In this document: positions 37,613 to 50,900 of the stretch, in pieces
Layout: every line of letters begins with the position of its first letter
How positions within the stretch are numbered: position 1 is the stretch's first letter
NCBI GenBank assembly: GCA_038380795.1
Contig: CM076263.1
Span: 11,212,709-11,276,708 of the forward strand
Origin: Pyrocephalus nanus
Lineage: Eukaryota; Chordata; Aves; Passeriformes; Tyrannidae
Length of the DNA stretch: 64,000 nucleotides
Reading direction: 5' to 3'
The notes under the pieces: generated by a model
Databases searched by the model: none
Told to the model about the DNA's origin: nothing
The model's input: the letters and a program-made list of their open reading frames with translations, nothing else
Position numbers and translations under genes: made by a program

Positions 37613-40600
37613 AAGTGAAATGTACTATGGAGGTGTCAAAACTGGCTGCAAGTTAATTAGCTAGTTTAGACAATGGAATCTTGCTAAAACAAACAGAAGC
37701 TGATAATCTTTCTGCAGCAAACGTACATTCTTAGGAGGCAAATACAGTTTTCTGAAAAATACCTTTTTTCTGTTCTGCCCTTGGCAAATGGAACAGGAAA
37801 TAGAAGGTTTCAGCTTCTATTCTAAAGGATTTCGAACAATCCATAGAAACCTAATTTTCCTAATTTTTAGAGATTGACGTTAAGCTCTTCAGGTTTTCTG
37901 CGTAAGACTTTTAAGCAAAATTAACTTTGGCTTTAGAAGAAATACATTTTCAGAACCTCAGCCTATTTGGCTCTTTTTCTCCCCTAGCACTTCCTTTAAA
38001 ATTTGATCAGCCCTCTGAAGCTTAGCCCATGGCATATTTTCAGCTCTGATTACCTGCATTACACAGGCTACTCAACAATCAGCACAGCTTTATCTTTTCC
38101 CCAGGCAAACTATCCTAGTTTGAATTGATCTTTCTTCAATCTGGTTGTGAGGAAAAGAAGGAAAACGTCTCTTACTTCATCCTTCCCATGCTCAATTTTA
38201 AACCCAAAGGGTTAAAATGCAAGACTCCTTAAAAGCTCCAAAACTGAGCAAAGGAAGGGCTAAAAGGTGGCTTCTCAGAAACAGATGAATTAGAAGTAAG
38301 AAACAGGTTTCCTCTTCTCTACCACTACCCACATCTGAACATACAAACAACAAAAACAATGGTAAGGTAAGGAACAAAATGAGGACAAACTCAAAAAAGA
38401 AAAAAAAAACAGAGCTGGTACTCAGATAAAATCAAAGATTGTTTCCTATCATGAGTTTGTTTTGGAGCATTTATATTCATAAGGTGAATTTTTGTTTCTA
38501 CTAAAGTCAGTGGACTGTTTGTTACTGATTTTGAACTAAACCAAGTTTACATCTGGAGACTGACCTTTGAACGAAACTTCATCCTGACATTCTCAACAGA
38601 AATCCTGGTAATTATTCTTGGCAGTTTTTAGAAAACTGTTCATTTATCATTGCAAGAAATTATGAGAAAGAACATGCAGAACATCAGACACTGATTTATT
38701 TTAACGCTTTCCTTTCAGAAAATATTCCCCTCTTATTCAGGTTGAATTCTAATTCCATGGTCCAATGACTTTGTTATGTTTTGTGTTCTAAGCTGAAAAG
38801 CCTTCTTTCTTTTGGAAAGCCAGATATAATGACCAAATATTTTCTTAATTTTTCACTTATAGAGAAACAAGTTCTGATACCTCTCACCATATGCCTATAT
38901 AGACTTTCCTCTATATTACTGAGTTCACATTCTGGAATCAAGCATCCCAGGCATCTGGTCAGACTTTACTGAATTTTTGTGAAGCCTATCTAGAAATGAG
39001 ACATTAATGATTCTTCTCCCTTCTTCTATTCTATCTCCCCAAAAAAATGCTAACAAACCTTTCAGTTGTGTTTTTAAAATAGAAAAGGCCGATTACAAAC
39101 AAATATGTTACTAGGGTTTAAAACAGCCTTATAAAATTAATGAGCCCGTATTGTTGCAGAATATGGATGCCATTTTCTTTAAAATATGCTATTGACAGCA
39201 GCTATGCTCTGCTTGGACTTTGGGGAATTTGCGGGATATGGCGTTTTGGGTATTTATGTTATACCATATGTTCCTTCATTGGTTAATACCTGTCTAAAAA
39301 TGTAATATAAATAGAAAAAGACTTAGTATCTTGCAGCTGCAGCTTATCTTCCCTAATTCCTTATGAAGACTTTTGATGCTGACACATGCGAGTTTTTATC
39401 TTACAAATACAGGAGTGTATTATGAGAGCGTGATTCTTAGCACTTCACTACAGAACACATAAAGGCAAACTATTTAATGTAGAAAAGCAGTTTAATTCAT
39501 TGCTAGTGAGTATTACAGCTGATCTTTATCACAATAATGCTCTTGGAGGCTTACTTATGAAACACTGAGCTCACATCTGTGCTAGTTTTGTATCTGCATG
39601 TAAGTGGTCTAAGCACTCTCAGAGCTGGAGAACAGGCTAAGCTGTTACATGGATTTAGGAATTGTAAACTGTGTTTTCAGATCTGCTCAATTCATTTCCC
39701 CATTTTAAACTGCAGGCAAGTGTTGATTCCAGTACTGAACAAACTTATTTACCCGCTCTCTATTTAGAAATGAAAACTCAGTCTGACATAACAAAGGTTT
39801 ACAAATCCATGCGTTAAATCAGGCTGAATTAGATTTGTTTGGCAGGAGTTGCTCAGTATGTTAAAAGTATTTTACCAGAGATTTTCAAGATGATATTCTT
39901 GCATTGATGTTTAGTGGAACTGGTTGTGTTAAACTATTGCTCTTGAAAAGGCTATTAGCACAAATGAGAGTAGCATACACAATACAGAGGCCAAGCAGGT
40001 TTTCGGTATAACTGGCCAAAGGTTTTGTTAATTTCTATCACAGGCATAAAATGTTTTGCACATTAAATACTTTTCTTTCATGTAAGGAATGTCACGTTTT
40101 CTATAGTGAAGTGCATTCCTCTGTTTATAAACTAAAGACTTGGTGTGTCAGCATCAAAAGTGTTGATAGGGATTTAATGAAGTTAAGCAGCAGCTGCAAG
40201 ATAAATAAATCAATCTTATTCTAGTAGAAATGTATTATTAGAGAGGTGTTAATCAATACAGGAACACACAGTATAATATAAATACACAGTAAGCACAGCA
40301 TGCACACGGATGATTTAGGTAAACAAAAGCGTGTTTAAGGGCTTAGTGAGGAAAGAATCTGTATGCCTAAAAAGAAAGTATCAATATATGTTATTGTATT
40401 GCTTCTCCTTACGCCAAGAATATGTGGGCATAAAAAAATAACTTGAAAAGACTGCAATACTTTTGTAAAATTAATGAAGAAGAAAGTACAAGTGTTACAT
40501 TGTTGGGTTTTTTTCTGTGCAAACAGCGAATATATTGTAGAATTTCCTGGAATATCCTGGCTGATTAAATAATTGCATTCAGCCAGACATACAATTGATA

Positions 40601-41399
40601 TAAACAGATAAATGGTATTGGAGGAGAAGATAAATAATTGAACTTCCAAGGAAAGGCATGTTGCTGTGTGTTGTCTCACTTCTGTTTACGAGGGCCAAAT
40701 GCAGGTGTGCTGACCTGAAGGAGAGGATGATGTAGTCCCAAGTTGCTCTGGCTTTCTGAGTTAATGTTTTGACAGGTTTTGCATCTCCTGCTCTAGAGCC
40801 ACATTTCACTAAGCAGGACACTGCGAGCTGACCTAATTTGATCTGAGTAGATTGCACTTCTAACGGACTCACAAATATAAACTGACCTAATTTAGATCAT
40901 CATGCATTACTGTGGTTGAAAGGTCCCTGCATTACACTGATTGTCGTGCTTATTTGAAAGTGAAGGGCTTTGGAAACTTTTCAGATAGATAAAAAAAATG
41001 AATTTACTGTCTTAGTAATTGCTGTAGCAGCAGTGACTCAGTTATAATAATTTACATATTTGAGTTTAACTCATGTTTTAAACATTTGAAATATCACCAG
41101 GAAACTCCAGGTCAGTTTTCTTCCTACCTGAAAAGATGCAAAGATATGGGTTTTCAGACTTGTGCAGTGTGAGAGAACCTCTGCAGCCTCTTTTTCACAG
41201 TCTTGTGTGATTTGCAGAATCAATAGCACTAATTACTAACTTTTTTTTTTTGCATAAATTCTTGCCTTTGTGCAGTCAGAAAGGGAAATTTTGGGCATGA
41301 AGCTAGATCTAGTTAACTCCTTCTGCTAAAATGTTATTTTTAAAGTGGTGGTGGCATTGTAGTGGGAGGCTGTGATTTTTCTCCTCTTCAACAAAGACA
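37613..41399. other. Intergenic, SPEF2-IL7R, part 2
   Basis: No gene or recognisable repeat. The minus-strand open frames at 40,335-40,872 (up to 114 codons) have no domain. A short partial repeat of CTGACCTAATTT occurs around 40,830 and 40,882. Confidence 0.55.
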
Positions 41400-41544
41400 G
41401 GGAAGGGAAGGGAAGGGAAGGGAAGGGAAGGGAAGGGAAGGGAAGGGAAGGGAAGGGAAGGGAAGGGAAGGGAAGGGAAGGGAAGGGAAGGGAAGGGAAG
41501 GGAAGGGAAGGGAAGGGAAGGGAAGGGAAGGGAAGGGAAGGGAA
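41400..41544 (+). repeat. (GGGAA)n array, 29 uninterrupted units
   Basis: 145 bases of exact GGGAA repeats. Degenerate GA-rich sequence continues to about 41,632, with the first pyrimidine at about 41,570. The tract is purine-only on the plus strand over about 170 bases. Open frames in both directions through it encode repetitive Gly-Arg-Glu-Lys or Pro-Ser-Leu-Phe strings and are artefacts. Confidence 0.97.
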
Positions 41545-41632
41545 GGGGGAAAGGGAGGAAGGGGGAAGACAAAGGAGAGGAAAAGGGGGAGAGGGAAGGG
41601 GAGATGAGAAGGGGAGGGAGGAGGGGAAAGGA

Positions 41633-44600
41633 CTTTGCATCTTGCCAAGCATTAGATTTTTCCATGTTCACCTGTGAGAAGTGAAACTTCTTCTAAAGAC
41701 AGAGATTTCTCTTGTGCGATTAAGTAACTGTATGGTGCTGATCTATGAGAAACATGCAGACCACAATCATTCATTCCCAACATGCACAACCAGCAGCAGG
41801 TTGCCTGTGTGCTAGTGGCTCATTAGATAAAACAGTTCTAGCACATAAACCACAGGCAAAAGTGTCACGTCGCACCCACACCTATATGAACCACTCGTGC
41901 TCCTTTAGGGTAAATAAAAAAATCTGCCTCCATCAATGTTTTTTTCAGAAGTACCTTTGTTTACTTTTACACAACAAAATAGTCTATCAGGTAATGTGTT
42001 TAAATGAACACATGGAACAAAAAAAAAGGTAAACATTTATTTCTGTGTCTCTTTGAAGATGGGAAACCATCTATAAGAGCTGAGTTTTAGTTATAGTAAT
42101 CATCTGGAGCTTGTTGTCTTTAATAGCTATCATAGACTATCCCTTCAGATGTAGTAAATTCTTGCAGCTGATTTGAAGGCACTAGATTTTTGTGGCTGTA
42201 CAGTAGATTAAAAGCTTTCAGAACAAATTGCATGGCAAACTTCATTAGCAGAACTCTCAAATCCATCACTTATTGCCACAGTTATTGAAATTATTATTTT
42301 CAAATATTTTTTAAAAAAAACTTAGCTCCTTTCATCGTTGCTAGGCATTCACTAAAAAGATGTAGCAATGCATTTATGATTCATATACTTAATTTAGGTT
42401 TTGGAATACAAATTTTAAGTTTGTACATATCAATCCTGCATATTTTTAGTAATTCTCATGTATAGTGTAAATTATTATAACATTCTTGTTAACGTGGGGT
42501 GACAAAAGGGAGGGAAATGAGCTACAGGTATTCTGGTTCACACATTAATACTAATTGGCCCTTGCACATCCAATTACAGTTGTTTGTAGCAACTAAACTA
42601 AACAGCAATTTTCAAGTGGTTATATAAAAATAACATTACTCTTGCAAGTATTTGTTAATAATAGATGAAGAGAAGTGAACTGCTGGAAGCTGTTCTTTGC
42701 TGTTCTTTGCCTCACTGGTGGCTGTGACAAAATCCAAAATGTGCAGGAAGACATCCCCCTTGCAGCAGTGTTCCACTGCCTCTGAGCAGGGGGAGCAACA
42801 TTTATGGACCTTGATCTCCAACAACAAATCAGATATCAAATCTGCTTCTCTTTCCAAAATCTCTGTTCTGAGGCTTTCTAGCCCAACTAAGTAACCAGTT
42901 CAAATCAGTTGAAGTTGTTTAACTCTCCATAAGTCCCCAGTGCTGCTATGTTCACTGTTGTTAACTAATGTTGAACCCTCTGTTTTATCAGCTGCCCATT
43001 CTTACCTTGCAGCAGAAAATGTCAGATGTTCAGTGCACATGAAGTGTTGGTAGTCTTTATATTACTAAGAACTTTTTAATAGTATTTAGGACTACAGTAA
43101 ACTTTTCAGGCTCTAGGTGTTGGCCCCACTTTGTAAACAGGAAAGCATAGTTTTTTGATAACTTCCTATCTGAACACCATTTTGTCGTTTGTATGTGCAT
43201 ATGAGTCAATTGTCAGGAAACTTCTAGATCCTGCATGTGCTTGTTAAAATACCACTTCTGTGACAGTGTAAACCACTGTTAGATAGCAAAGGTGCCTGGG
43301 ACAGATTCAGCACACCTATCTAGGACACAGAGCTGCATATTTGTGGCAGAAGTAGAATGTGACTGTGTGCTGTTCTGATTCCTGGTGCACTTCCCACCCT
43401 ACATGCCTTGCTGCTGGGCTTCAGCTACTTAGTTAAATCCAGAGTTCACATCATGGTTTTACATGTGTGAGCAATTTTAGAGAAAATAAAGTGAAACATA
43501 AAAGTGCAAAGAAGTGCAAATGAAAAATTCTCAAGATTAAGAAGTCACTTCTTTCATTTTTTGTTTGGCCTTTCTGGTTTCAGAAAGGAGAAGAAATTAA
43601 AGGTTTTATTATTATTATTATTACTTGCTAAGTATAAAATCATGGTTCATGAGGCAGCATTGCAGTCAGCTAAAATCCTGACTTTCCCACATACTGTTTG
43701 ACAGCTACCATTACTTCACTGGAAATGCATATTCATTAATTTAGTGCCTTTAGCTACTAATTACAGTTAATGAGATTGCCTTCACTGAGTCTCTAGCAGA
43801 GAAGTACAAAGGTCTGCAACCCATGTGATTCTGTTAAAAGGTTGGTGCTCTTTCCAATCTGCTTTCCTAACCAACAATGTTCAGTTCCTCTTCCAAGTTT
43901 CTCATACTTTTCAGGTATTTGAATTTGATGAGCAAGTGGACAAAAAAAGTGTTTCCAAAGGATCAGGATTCATAGTTCATGCTGCAGGCTGAGTTTCTTC
44001 TCTGTGAAATGAAGCTAGTATTTACTTATCTTAAGAAGTTAGATTTTGTGGGGTTTGTTATCAATACCTCCAAATCAGTGTGCTGTAAACAGCTTGATTC
44101 CACTTTGTCTTTTCGAAGCATGCTTGTGATAGCGTCTACATCCTCTTTGCTGTGAGACTGAATGTAAGTACAACAGACACAAGGAACCTGTGCAGCCATC
44201 CTGTCCTAGGATGGGGGATGGCTGCAGCCTCTTCATGCCTTCAAAACTACACTCACCAGTGCTAGCATTTCAAATGAGCACCCAGTTCTATCTACTGCTG
44301 ATCCTTTCCTGACTTTTTTGTAGAAGGAAATCAGTACTCCTTGTGCGTATTCTAAGTCCTGAATGAATCAACATATATCTCCCAATTCTGAGCATTTCTC
44401 CAAAATGTTATGTATACATTTTCCCTTAATTACTGAATGCCAATCCACACTAATGAATAAAACTGCCCCATGTAGCCCCATAGTTAGGCAAAGGGGCTGT
44501 GAAATGGAAGGAACGTTATTTTGCATAAGAAACTATGGGCAGTTGTTTCCAAAATAGTTCCTTAAAGTCAGGTGCAGAAATTAATTTCTAGCTACTTAAA

Positions 44601-45439
44601 TATGTAGTCAACTATTTCGAAGTAATTAACAACTTCTAACAGATAAATGTAAGGTGTTGACCAGCTGTGAAAATCAAGATAAACTGTAAGTAATAGAAGA
44701 CTGATCATGGGACTTTCAAAAGCTTTCCAGTGACTGAGAAGTAGAAATACCACTGCAATTATTTTCTCCCTCTCTTTTGCTTTATGACTTTAAAAATATT
44801 TTCCTAGAATGGGAAACTGGATGATATCACTTTGAACTTTTTTTCTCTGTGATAGTCAGAAAGCTGAGAAATTTAAATGTAAGAGCTGAGGAGGTGTGAA
44901 GCTGTAATTCCAGCTCCACTGGCAATGCAAATTCCTCTTCCCTGCAAAGCTCACTTCACATAAGCATGCACAAATGATGAGTGCTTTAGCATGCAAAAAA
45001 GGGTGTTGACAGGAGAAGCCAACAAGTGGAGCACTGGCAAGCACTAAAAATTTTCACTGGTGTGATGCACTTTGCATTGAGAATTATAACATTGCCCTGT
45101 ACACATTAACATAATCATCTTGAACCACTAAGGGGTCTTTCTGTGGCTGTGGAAGATCTTTCTATACTCTCCTGATTCTCAATAGTTAGAGCATTCAGCA
45201 GTTAAAACTTCTGGCTTTCCTTTGAGTGTACTGAGTCCATGGAGGTAGCTTTAGGAAAATTTACTGGATATGAGACTTGAAGGGAAATGAAACACATGGA
45301 AAATTTAAATGTACAAGGAAGTAAATGTGAATGCTGAAGTTGACCTCTGTTTGCCAGGTAAAGGTCTGGTCACACTGCAGAGTTTCTGGGAAGTGGGGGC
45401 AGCATATGTCATGACATATTCCTGAAGGTACTTAAAAGG
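41633..45439. other. Intergenic, SPEF2-IL7R, part 3
   Basis: No gene supported. Includes a small (ATT)n run at about 43,606-43,622 and a 12-bp tandem duplication (GCTGTTCTTT) near 42,690-42,713. Confidence 0.55.
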
Positions 45440-45565
45440 CATAGATGTGGCACTCAGGGACATGGTTTAGTGGTGGAGTTGGCAGTCCTGGATTAGTGGT
45501 TGTTCTCAATGATCTTAGAGGTCTTTTCCAACCTTAAGGTTTCTGTGGTTCTATTGTTCTGTGGA
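45440..45565 (+). mobile_element. CR1 LINE 3' tail fragment, plus strand
   Basis: A short copy of the CR1 3' end: GGACATGGTTTAGTGGTGG followed by 'cagtcctggattagtgg', 'aatgatcttagaggtctttt' and a terminal TCTGTGGTTCTATTGTTCTG. The upstream boundary is approximate. Confidence 0.85.
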
Positions 45566-46960
45566 TCTAGGGTTCCATGACATGGGTAAATGTTTGAACA
45601 CTTATATTACACTCTAATTAGTGAGTTTAGTGTATTGTTACTAGAGGGAGTGGCAAGCCATGAGCACTCTGGTGGACATGCTTTCTGGGCAGCCTCAGGC
45701 CAGGCAGCAATGCAGGCTGGGTGGAAGGGCCCTTTGTCCCAGTGTCTGTCTGTGTCTCTCTTCAGTCTCTGGCCTTTCCTACTCCTCGTGGGAGCCAGAA
45801 GCTGTGCTCCTTCTATGCCCAGGTGCAGACAGCTTCCTTCACTGCAACAGCTTGGCTACTCTCACTGGCTGTTGTTGTGGCAAGCAGAGAGCAGAGGGTC
45901 CAGACCATCAGCTGTTACATGGTTTTCACCACCATCTCCTTCGGAAAAGAAGTATGCACTTCATTAATTCCCTTTCTGCACGACCACAGGAAGAAATCGT
46001 GGACACTAACATTATCACAGTCCCGTCCAGAAGTCCATGGTCAGAGCCATCTCTGTTTTCTGATGTACCTGCACTTTGTACCTTACTGATCACTTGAATT
46101 TCAGGTTCTAACAAGTGTGCATTTCAGCAGCTGCTGTCTGACGTGCTTTGGTTTTTTCCTTTGGTTGCTCAGTATTCAAAATTTTACTTTCCTCCCTGTG
46201 TTTTTCTTTTTTTTCCTTTCAAGCATGAGGTGATTTGGTACAGCCTTAGTTTAGCAGAGGAACATTCTGGCTGTGAACAGAAATACCTTACCTGGTGACT
46301 CCCATGGCAGTCATACTTCAGCTGCTCTGGGGCTGGGCTTGTGTTTGCCTTGGAAAGTGAAACCAGGGGAGGAACGTGTGTTTCCATGTTCTAACAAACC
46401 AACCTCAGGCCAAGGTCACCGAAAGGTTGGGCAGCCTTTATAATGTGTGAGCAATCCATGTTCATTGTTTTCACCAGCTTACCTTTCTTAAAAGGCCTAG
46501 ACACAGGTTCACATGACTGTGATCAATTTCTGACTTAGCTTTGGCATTTCCTTGACTTTTAAGGAAACACTCATTGCATATAACCCACTGTGGAGTGAAA
46601 GCCAAGTTAAAAATTGTATCTTCTATACAAAACTCAGTGACATTCCCATAAGTCCAGACAGCAATATGTGATTTTAATCCATACCCATGGTAGACAGTAA
46701 GAGTCAGCATGTACTTAACTTCCCTGTATGGGTTATAGGGGAGAGAAATCAGCTTTGTGTAATGATAGAAAATGCTGGCTGATACTGTGAAAGACAGAGT
46801 GCAAGAAGGGAGCTGCTGCAGGAGCTGAGATGGGAGGGGAACTGTCTGGTCCCTCTGAGGGTCTGCAAGTGTCTGGCTCCTCCTGCAGTGCATGAACCTG
46901 TGCTGACTGCAAAGACATCTTGCCAGGGGAGTTGACATTTACATCCGATTGTTAGATGCT
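45566..46960. other. Intergenic, SPEF2-IL7R, part 4
   Basis: GC-richer than its surroundings. All three plus frames are open over about 45,660-46,090, and a 155-codon minus frame lies at 46,471-46,938. None has a recognisable domain or splice context, so no gene is called. Confidence 0.5.
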
Positions 46961-47916
46961 TTCCCCAAGCCTCGGTACTGGGGCCAGTCCTGTTTAATAC
47001 CTTCATTGATGATCTGGACAAGGAGATTGAGTGCACCCTCAGTTTGCAGACAACACGAAGCTGGGTGGGAGTGTTGATCTGCTGGGGGGGCAGGGAGGCT
47101 CTGCAGAGGGATCTGGATCAATGGGTCAAGGCTGGATCAATGGGTCAAAGCCAGTGGAAAGAGGTTCAATAAGGCAAAGTCCTGGATCCTACACTCGGAT
47201 CACAACAACCCCAGTGCAGGAGTACAGGCCTGGGCAAGAGTGGCTGGAAAGTTGCCGAGAGGAAATGGACTTGGGGGTGCTAGTCATCAGCCAGCTGAAC
47301 ATGAGCCATCAGTGTGCCCAGGAGGCCAAGAAGGCCAGTGTCACATGGCTTGTATTATCAATAGTGTGGCCAGCAGGACTAGGGCAGTGATTGTCACCTG
47401 GTACTTGACACCTAAAAATCCTGTGGAACCAGGCCCCTCACAAGTAGGACACTGAAGTGCTGGAGAGTGTCCAGAGAAGACAACAAAAAGGACCTGGGGA
47501 AGGGTCTAGAAGACAAGTCCTATGAGTAGCGGCTGAGGGAGCTGTGGGTGTTCAGTTTGGACATGAGGAGAGACCTTACCACTCTCTGTAAATCCCTGAA
47601 AGGAGGTCGTAGCCAGGTGAGGGTTTCCCCCCTCTTCTAGGCAACCAGCAATAGGATGAGAGGAAATGGACTCAGCTGCACCAGGGGAGATTCAGGTTAG
47701 ACATTAGGAAGAATTTCTTCACTGAAAAGCTGGTTAAGCATTGCAACAGGCTGTCCAGGAGGTGGTGGAGTCACCATCCCTGGAAGTGTTCATGAAATGA
47801 CTGGATGTGGCACTTGGTGCTATAGTTTAGTTGGTATTGGCTATGTTCAACCAAAGATTGTACTCAGTGATATTGGAAGTCTTTTCAAATCTTAATGATT
47901 CTGTGATTCTATTATA
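46961..47916 (+). mobile_element. CR1 LINE, 5'-truncated, plus strand
   Basis: About 950 bases, from the block encoding 'gtcctgtttaataccttcat' to the typical 3' end 'aatgattctgtgattctatt'. Frames are broken. It carries an internal 19-bp-period duplication of TGGATCAATGGGTCAA at 47,114 and 47,133 that is not part of the usual CR1 sequence. Confidence 0.9.
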
Positions 47917-50900
47917 TTGTTCAGGGAGGCGAATAGCAAACAAAAAGCTCCTTCTTGGCCTATGCTGCACTCACAGCAAGGAACAGGCCCTATAATGCTG
48001 GAGGTGAAATCATCCCTTAATTTGCAAGAAACCATAACTTTAGGGGCTGTATGTTCTGCACCATGTCTATGTGCAGAGATCCAAAAATTGGTCAGGCCTT
48101 TTGTCTTCCTTCTCTCTGGGATACTGGCTCCCATTCAGGTGGTGCTGACATTGCACAGTTCCTGGCAAACTTCTCCACAAGCACCATGCTGGTCACTCAG
48201 AAGACTGTAAGATGGGTAAGCTGTCCCACCTCAGGTCACCTTGTCCTGCTTTTTCTGCCTCTACAGGCACTGAGGGCTGTCTTGCACTATAATTTCCAGC
48301 TCTCCTTCCATTTTTGTTCTTCCACTCCCTCCACCAAGGCATTGTGTCTCTTAAACCATAGTGCTGAAATTGAAAAGAATAATGATCCTTTCTATGCTCA
48401 TCAGAACCACTTTGAGTAATGTATTCCCTACTGACAGTTTACATTTTTTTAGCTGTGATGATGTTCATTCAGCCCATGATGGGCAGTCCAGGCAGGCAGA
48501 CCAAGCAGCTGAAAGGCTGACTGCAGCCTGTAGGGAAGGCATGTGAGCAAGTAAGATTACACTACCATGAAATTCACCAATTATTGTCCCAAGTGGACCT
48601 GACTAAAAGAGCTGTGCTGAGCCTCACATTCCCAGAAGTCAGTTTTGTATATCATCTGGTCAATGTTTGCACTCTCTCACCCCTTTTATTGGATAAAGCT
48701 CTGATTTTATGGAGGTAATGGCTCAAAAATGAAGTTAAGTAAGACTGTGGACATGTGATTCAGCAAGTGGTACCAGTAAATGCAGCAGTTGAAGCAGCTG
48801 TTGTGATCCAGAATTAATGTATAAGCACAAAAATACGAAGAACTGCAATGGTGGCAATATCCCTGCACACAGGATTAGTGAGACTATTATGAGAGTATTG
48901 TGTCTGGTTCTGAGCACTTCAGGAAAATGTTGAAGGAGAATCTGGTATTAGAAAGACCCATCTTACTGACTGAGAAGTTTAAGGCCCTATATTTAGTTTA
49001 CTTGTTCAAAAACATGATAAAACAATAATTTCATTGTTGGCTGCAATTAACTGCATGAGAAAGGATTTCTGATAATTCATTTTTATAAACCAAAGCAGAC
49101 AAGATCTGCTAGCTGAAAGTTGTGTTTAAACAATCTTACAGGTGTGCAGCAGTTGCTCCTCCACCTGAGGTCCTGAGAAGAAGCAAATTATTATCTCAGG
49201 CATCACAAATAGACCTGATAAAGAGAGAGTGTTCAAATTCTTTGGACAATGTCGTGCTTCAGGGCAGACCACAACAGGACAGTCCGTTCTGTCTTATCAA
49301 ACCTCAGGCTACATTCACAGCACACAGTGCAGCCTGTACTAAAGACAGCTTGTCTGGATGTAGGGAGTGAACAGCAGCAGTGACTTTGCTGTGCTGACAG
49401 AGTCCTCTAGGACCATCTCTCATTACAGCAGGTTGGGTGACTCAGAGCTGGCTCTATGCTAATAATGCTTTCATAACCAGAGGTGTATTGCATCTGAAGG
49501 GTGTCTGTACCCCTAATGTTCATTGGACCAAGAATACTGCTGGACCAGAGAGTGACATTTGCATACTACACTGAAAGCTCAGCCTATTTGGGAGCAATTT
49601 TTTTCGCTGCACACTTCACCCAGTTCTCCAATTCAGATAAGAATGCCCTGGATCAGATTATATTGTTTCTTACACTCTACATTGCTCTGGTGAAATTCCC
49701 TGTATTTCTTTGGTCATTTTGCTGATATACCTCAGTGTAAAGCAAAGAAGAGCTAGAAGGGCTTTTTAGTCTCATATTACTGCACATTAGACACTCCACT
49801 GACACAGCAATTCATCATAAAGAATTGCCATGTAAATGCTGCTGCTGCTGCTGCTGATGTTGCTACTACTACTACTGCTGCTACTACTACTACTACTGTG
49901 TCAAACATTCATCCCACACCTGAAGCTTTCCATTAAGCAGACGCTATGCTCTAGATTTCAGTCTTAAGTCACATTTCATTTTTGTACATTGTTAACACAG
50001 ACCAATTTAATCCTCTAGAGAAAAAAGGAAAGGCCAATCGTTCTTAGCTTGGGGGTTTAGACAGCCTTTATCAGCATAGAGGAGGAGCCAGTTAAAAATG
50101 AAACAAAAAATATAAAGCAAGTAAGAATGTGTCCCTTGGGCTGAAGGAGGTGGCCAACAGGTCTGCGTTATCTCCGTAGCTAATCACGTTTATTTCAGTG
50201 GTTGAAGAGCATTCTTTGTTCCCTGCCCTGGCAGGAGCAGGGCAAAGCACGGCGTTGTTGGCATCGTGGTGGCAGCTGTGACACCCTCCTCTGGGGCAGG
50301 AGGCAGGAAAGAGCAAGTCTGCCCCTGAGCTTCACTAAAGAGAAACATGGAGCATGAGGAGCAGGGAGAAAATTTGGGACAGCAAAAGCAGCCAGCAGCA
50401 GGCTTTAACAGAGATTAAAAGAAAGAGGTTTTCCAAAGGGCATGGAAGGAAGAGTAGAGCCTGTTACTGGTACCTGGGCTGAGAGCAAACCTGAAGATTG
50501 GTCCTTGTTGGAAGCATTCAGTTACACTGAACAGTGTTTGAAATCTGATGCAGTCTCTGCTTTCCAATTGTGGATCCAACTCTGAGTGGTTTTTAAATGC
50601 TCACTGTAACAACAAGATGACAACAAAACTCTACATGCCAGCTCTGCCAGATGGGGTCCTGTCACATCTCTCCTATACCCCTGTGCAATCAATGCCTTAT
50701 TTGCATATTTCTTTTTCTCCTTGCTAATCTGGCATAACGAATGGGGAGAAAATGTGTAATTATTTTTCCCTGTTACAGAGATTTCCCTACCCCCACATTT
50801 ATATTTTAAAAGGAGGATAATCTTTCAGGTTGATCACATATATTTTCCTGTTGTTTACAGACATCAATCTAATGATATCTCAAATATTACTCCTATATAA

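Noticed and set aside
41309..41677. Open frames on both strands encoding repetitive Gly-Arg-Glu-Lys or Pro-Ser-Leu-Phe
   Set aside because: They are translations of the GGGAA array, in every frame that avoids stops.
45590..46097. Three overlapping plus-strand frames of 122-145 codons
   Set aside because: All three frames are open at once, which reflects scarcity of stop codons in a GC-rich patch and not coding. No similarity was recognised.
46471..46938. 155-codon open frame on the minus strand in the intergenic region
   Set aside because: No recognised domain, no splice context and no neighbouring exons. The first third lies in GC-rich sequence next to a CR1 where long chance frames are common.
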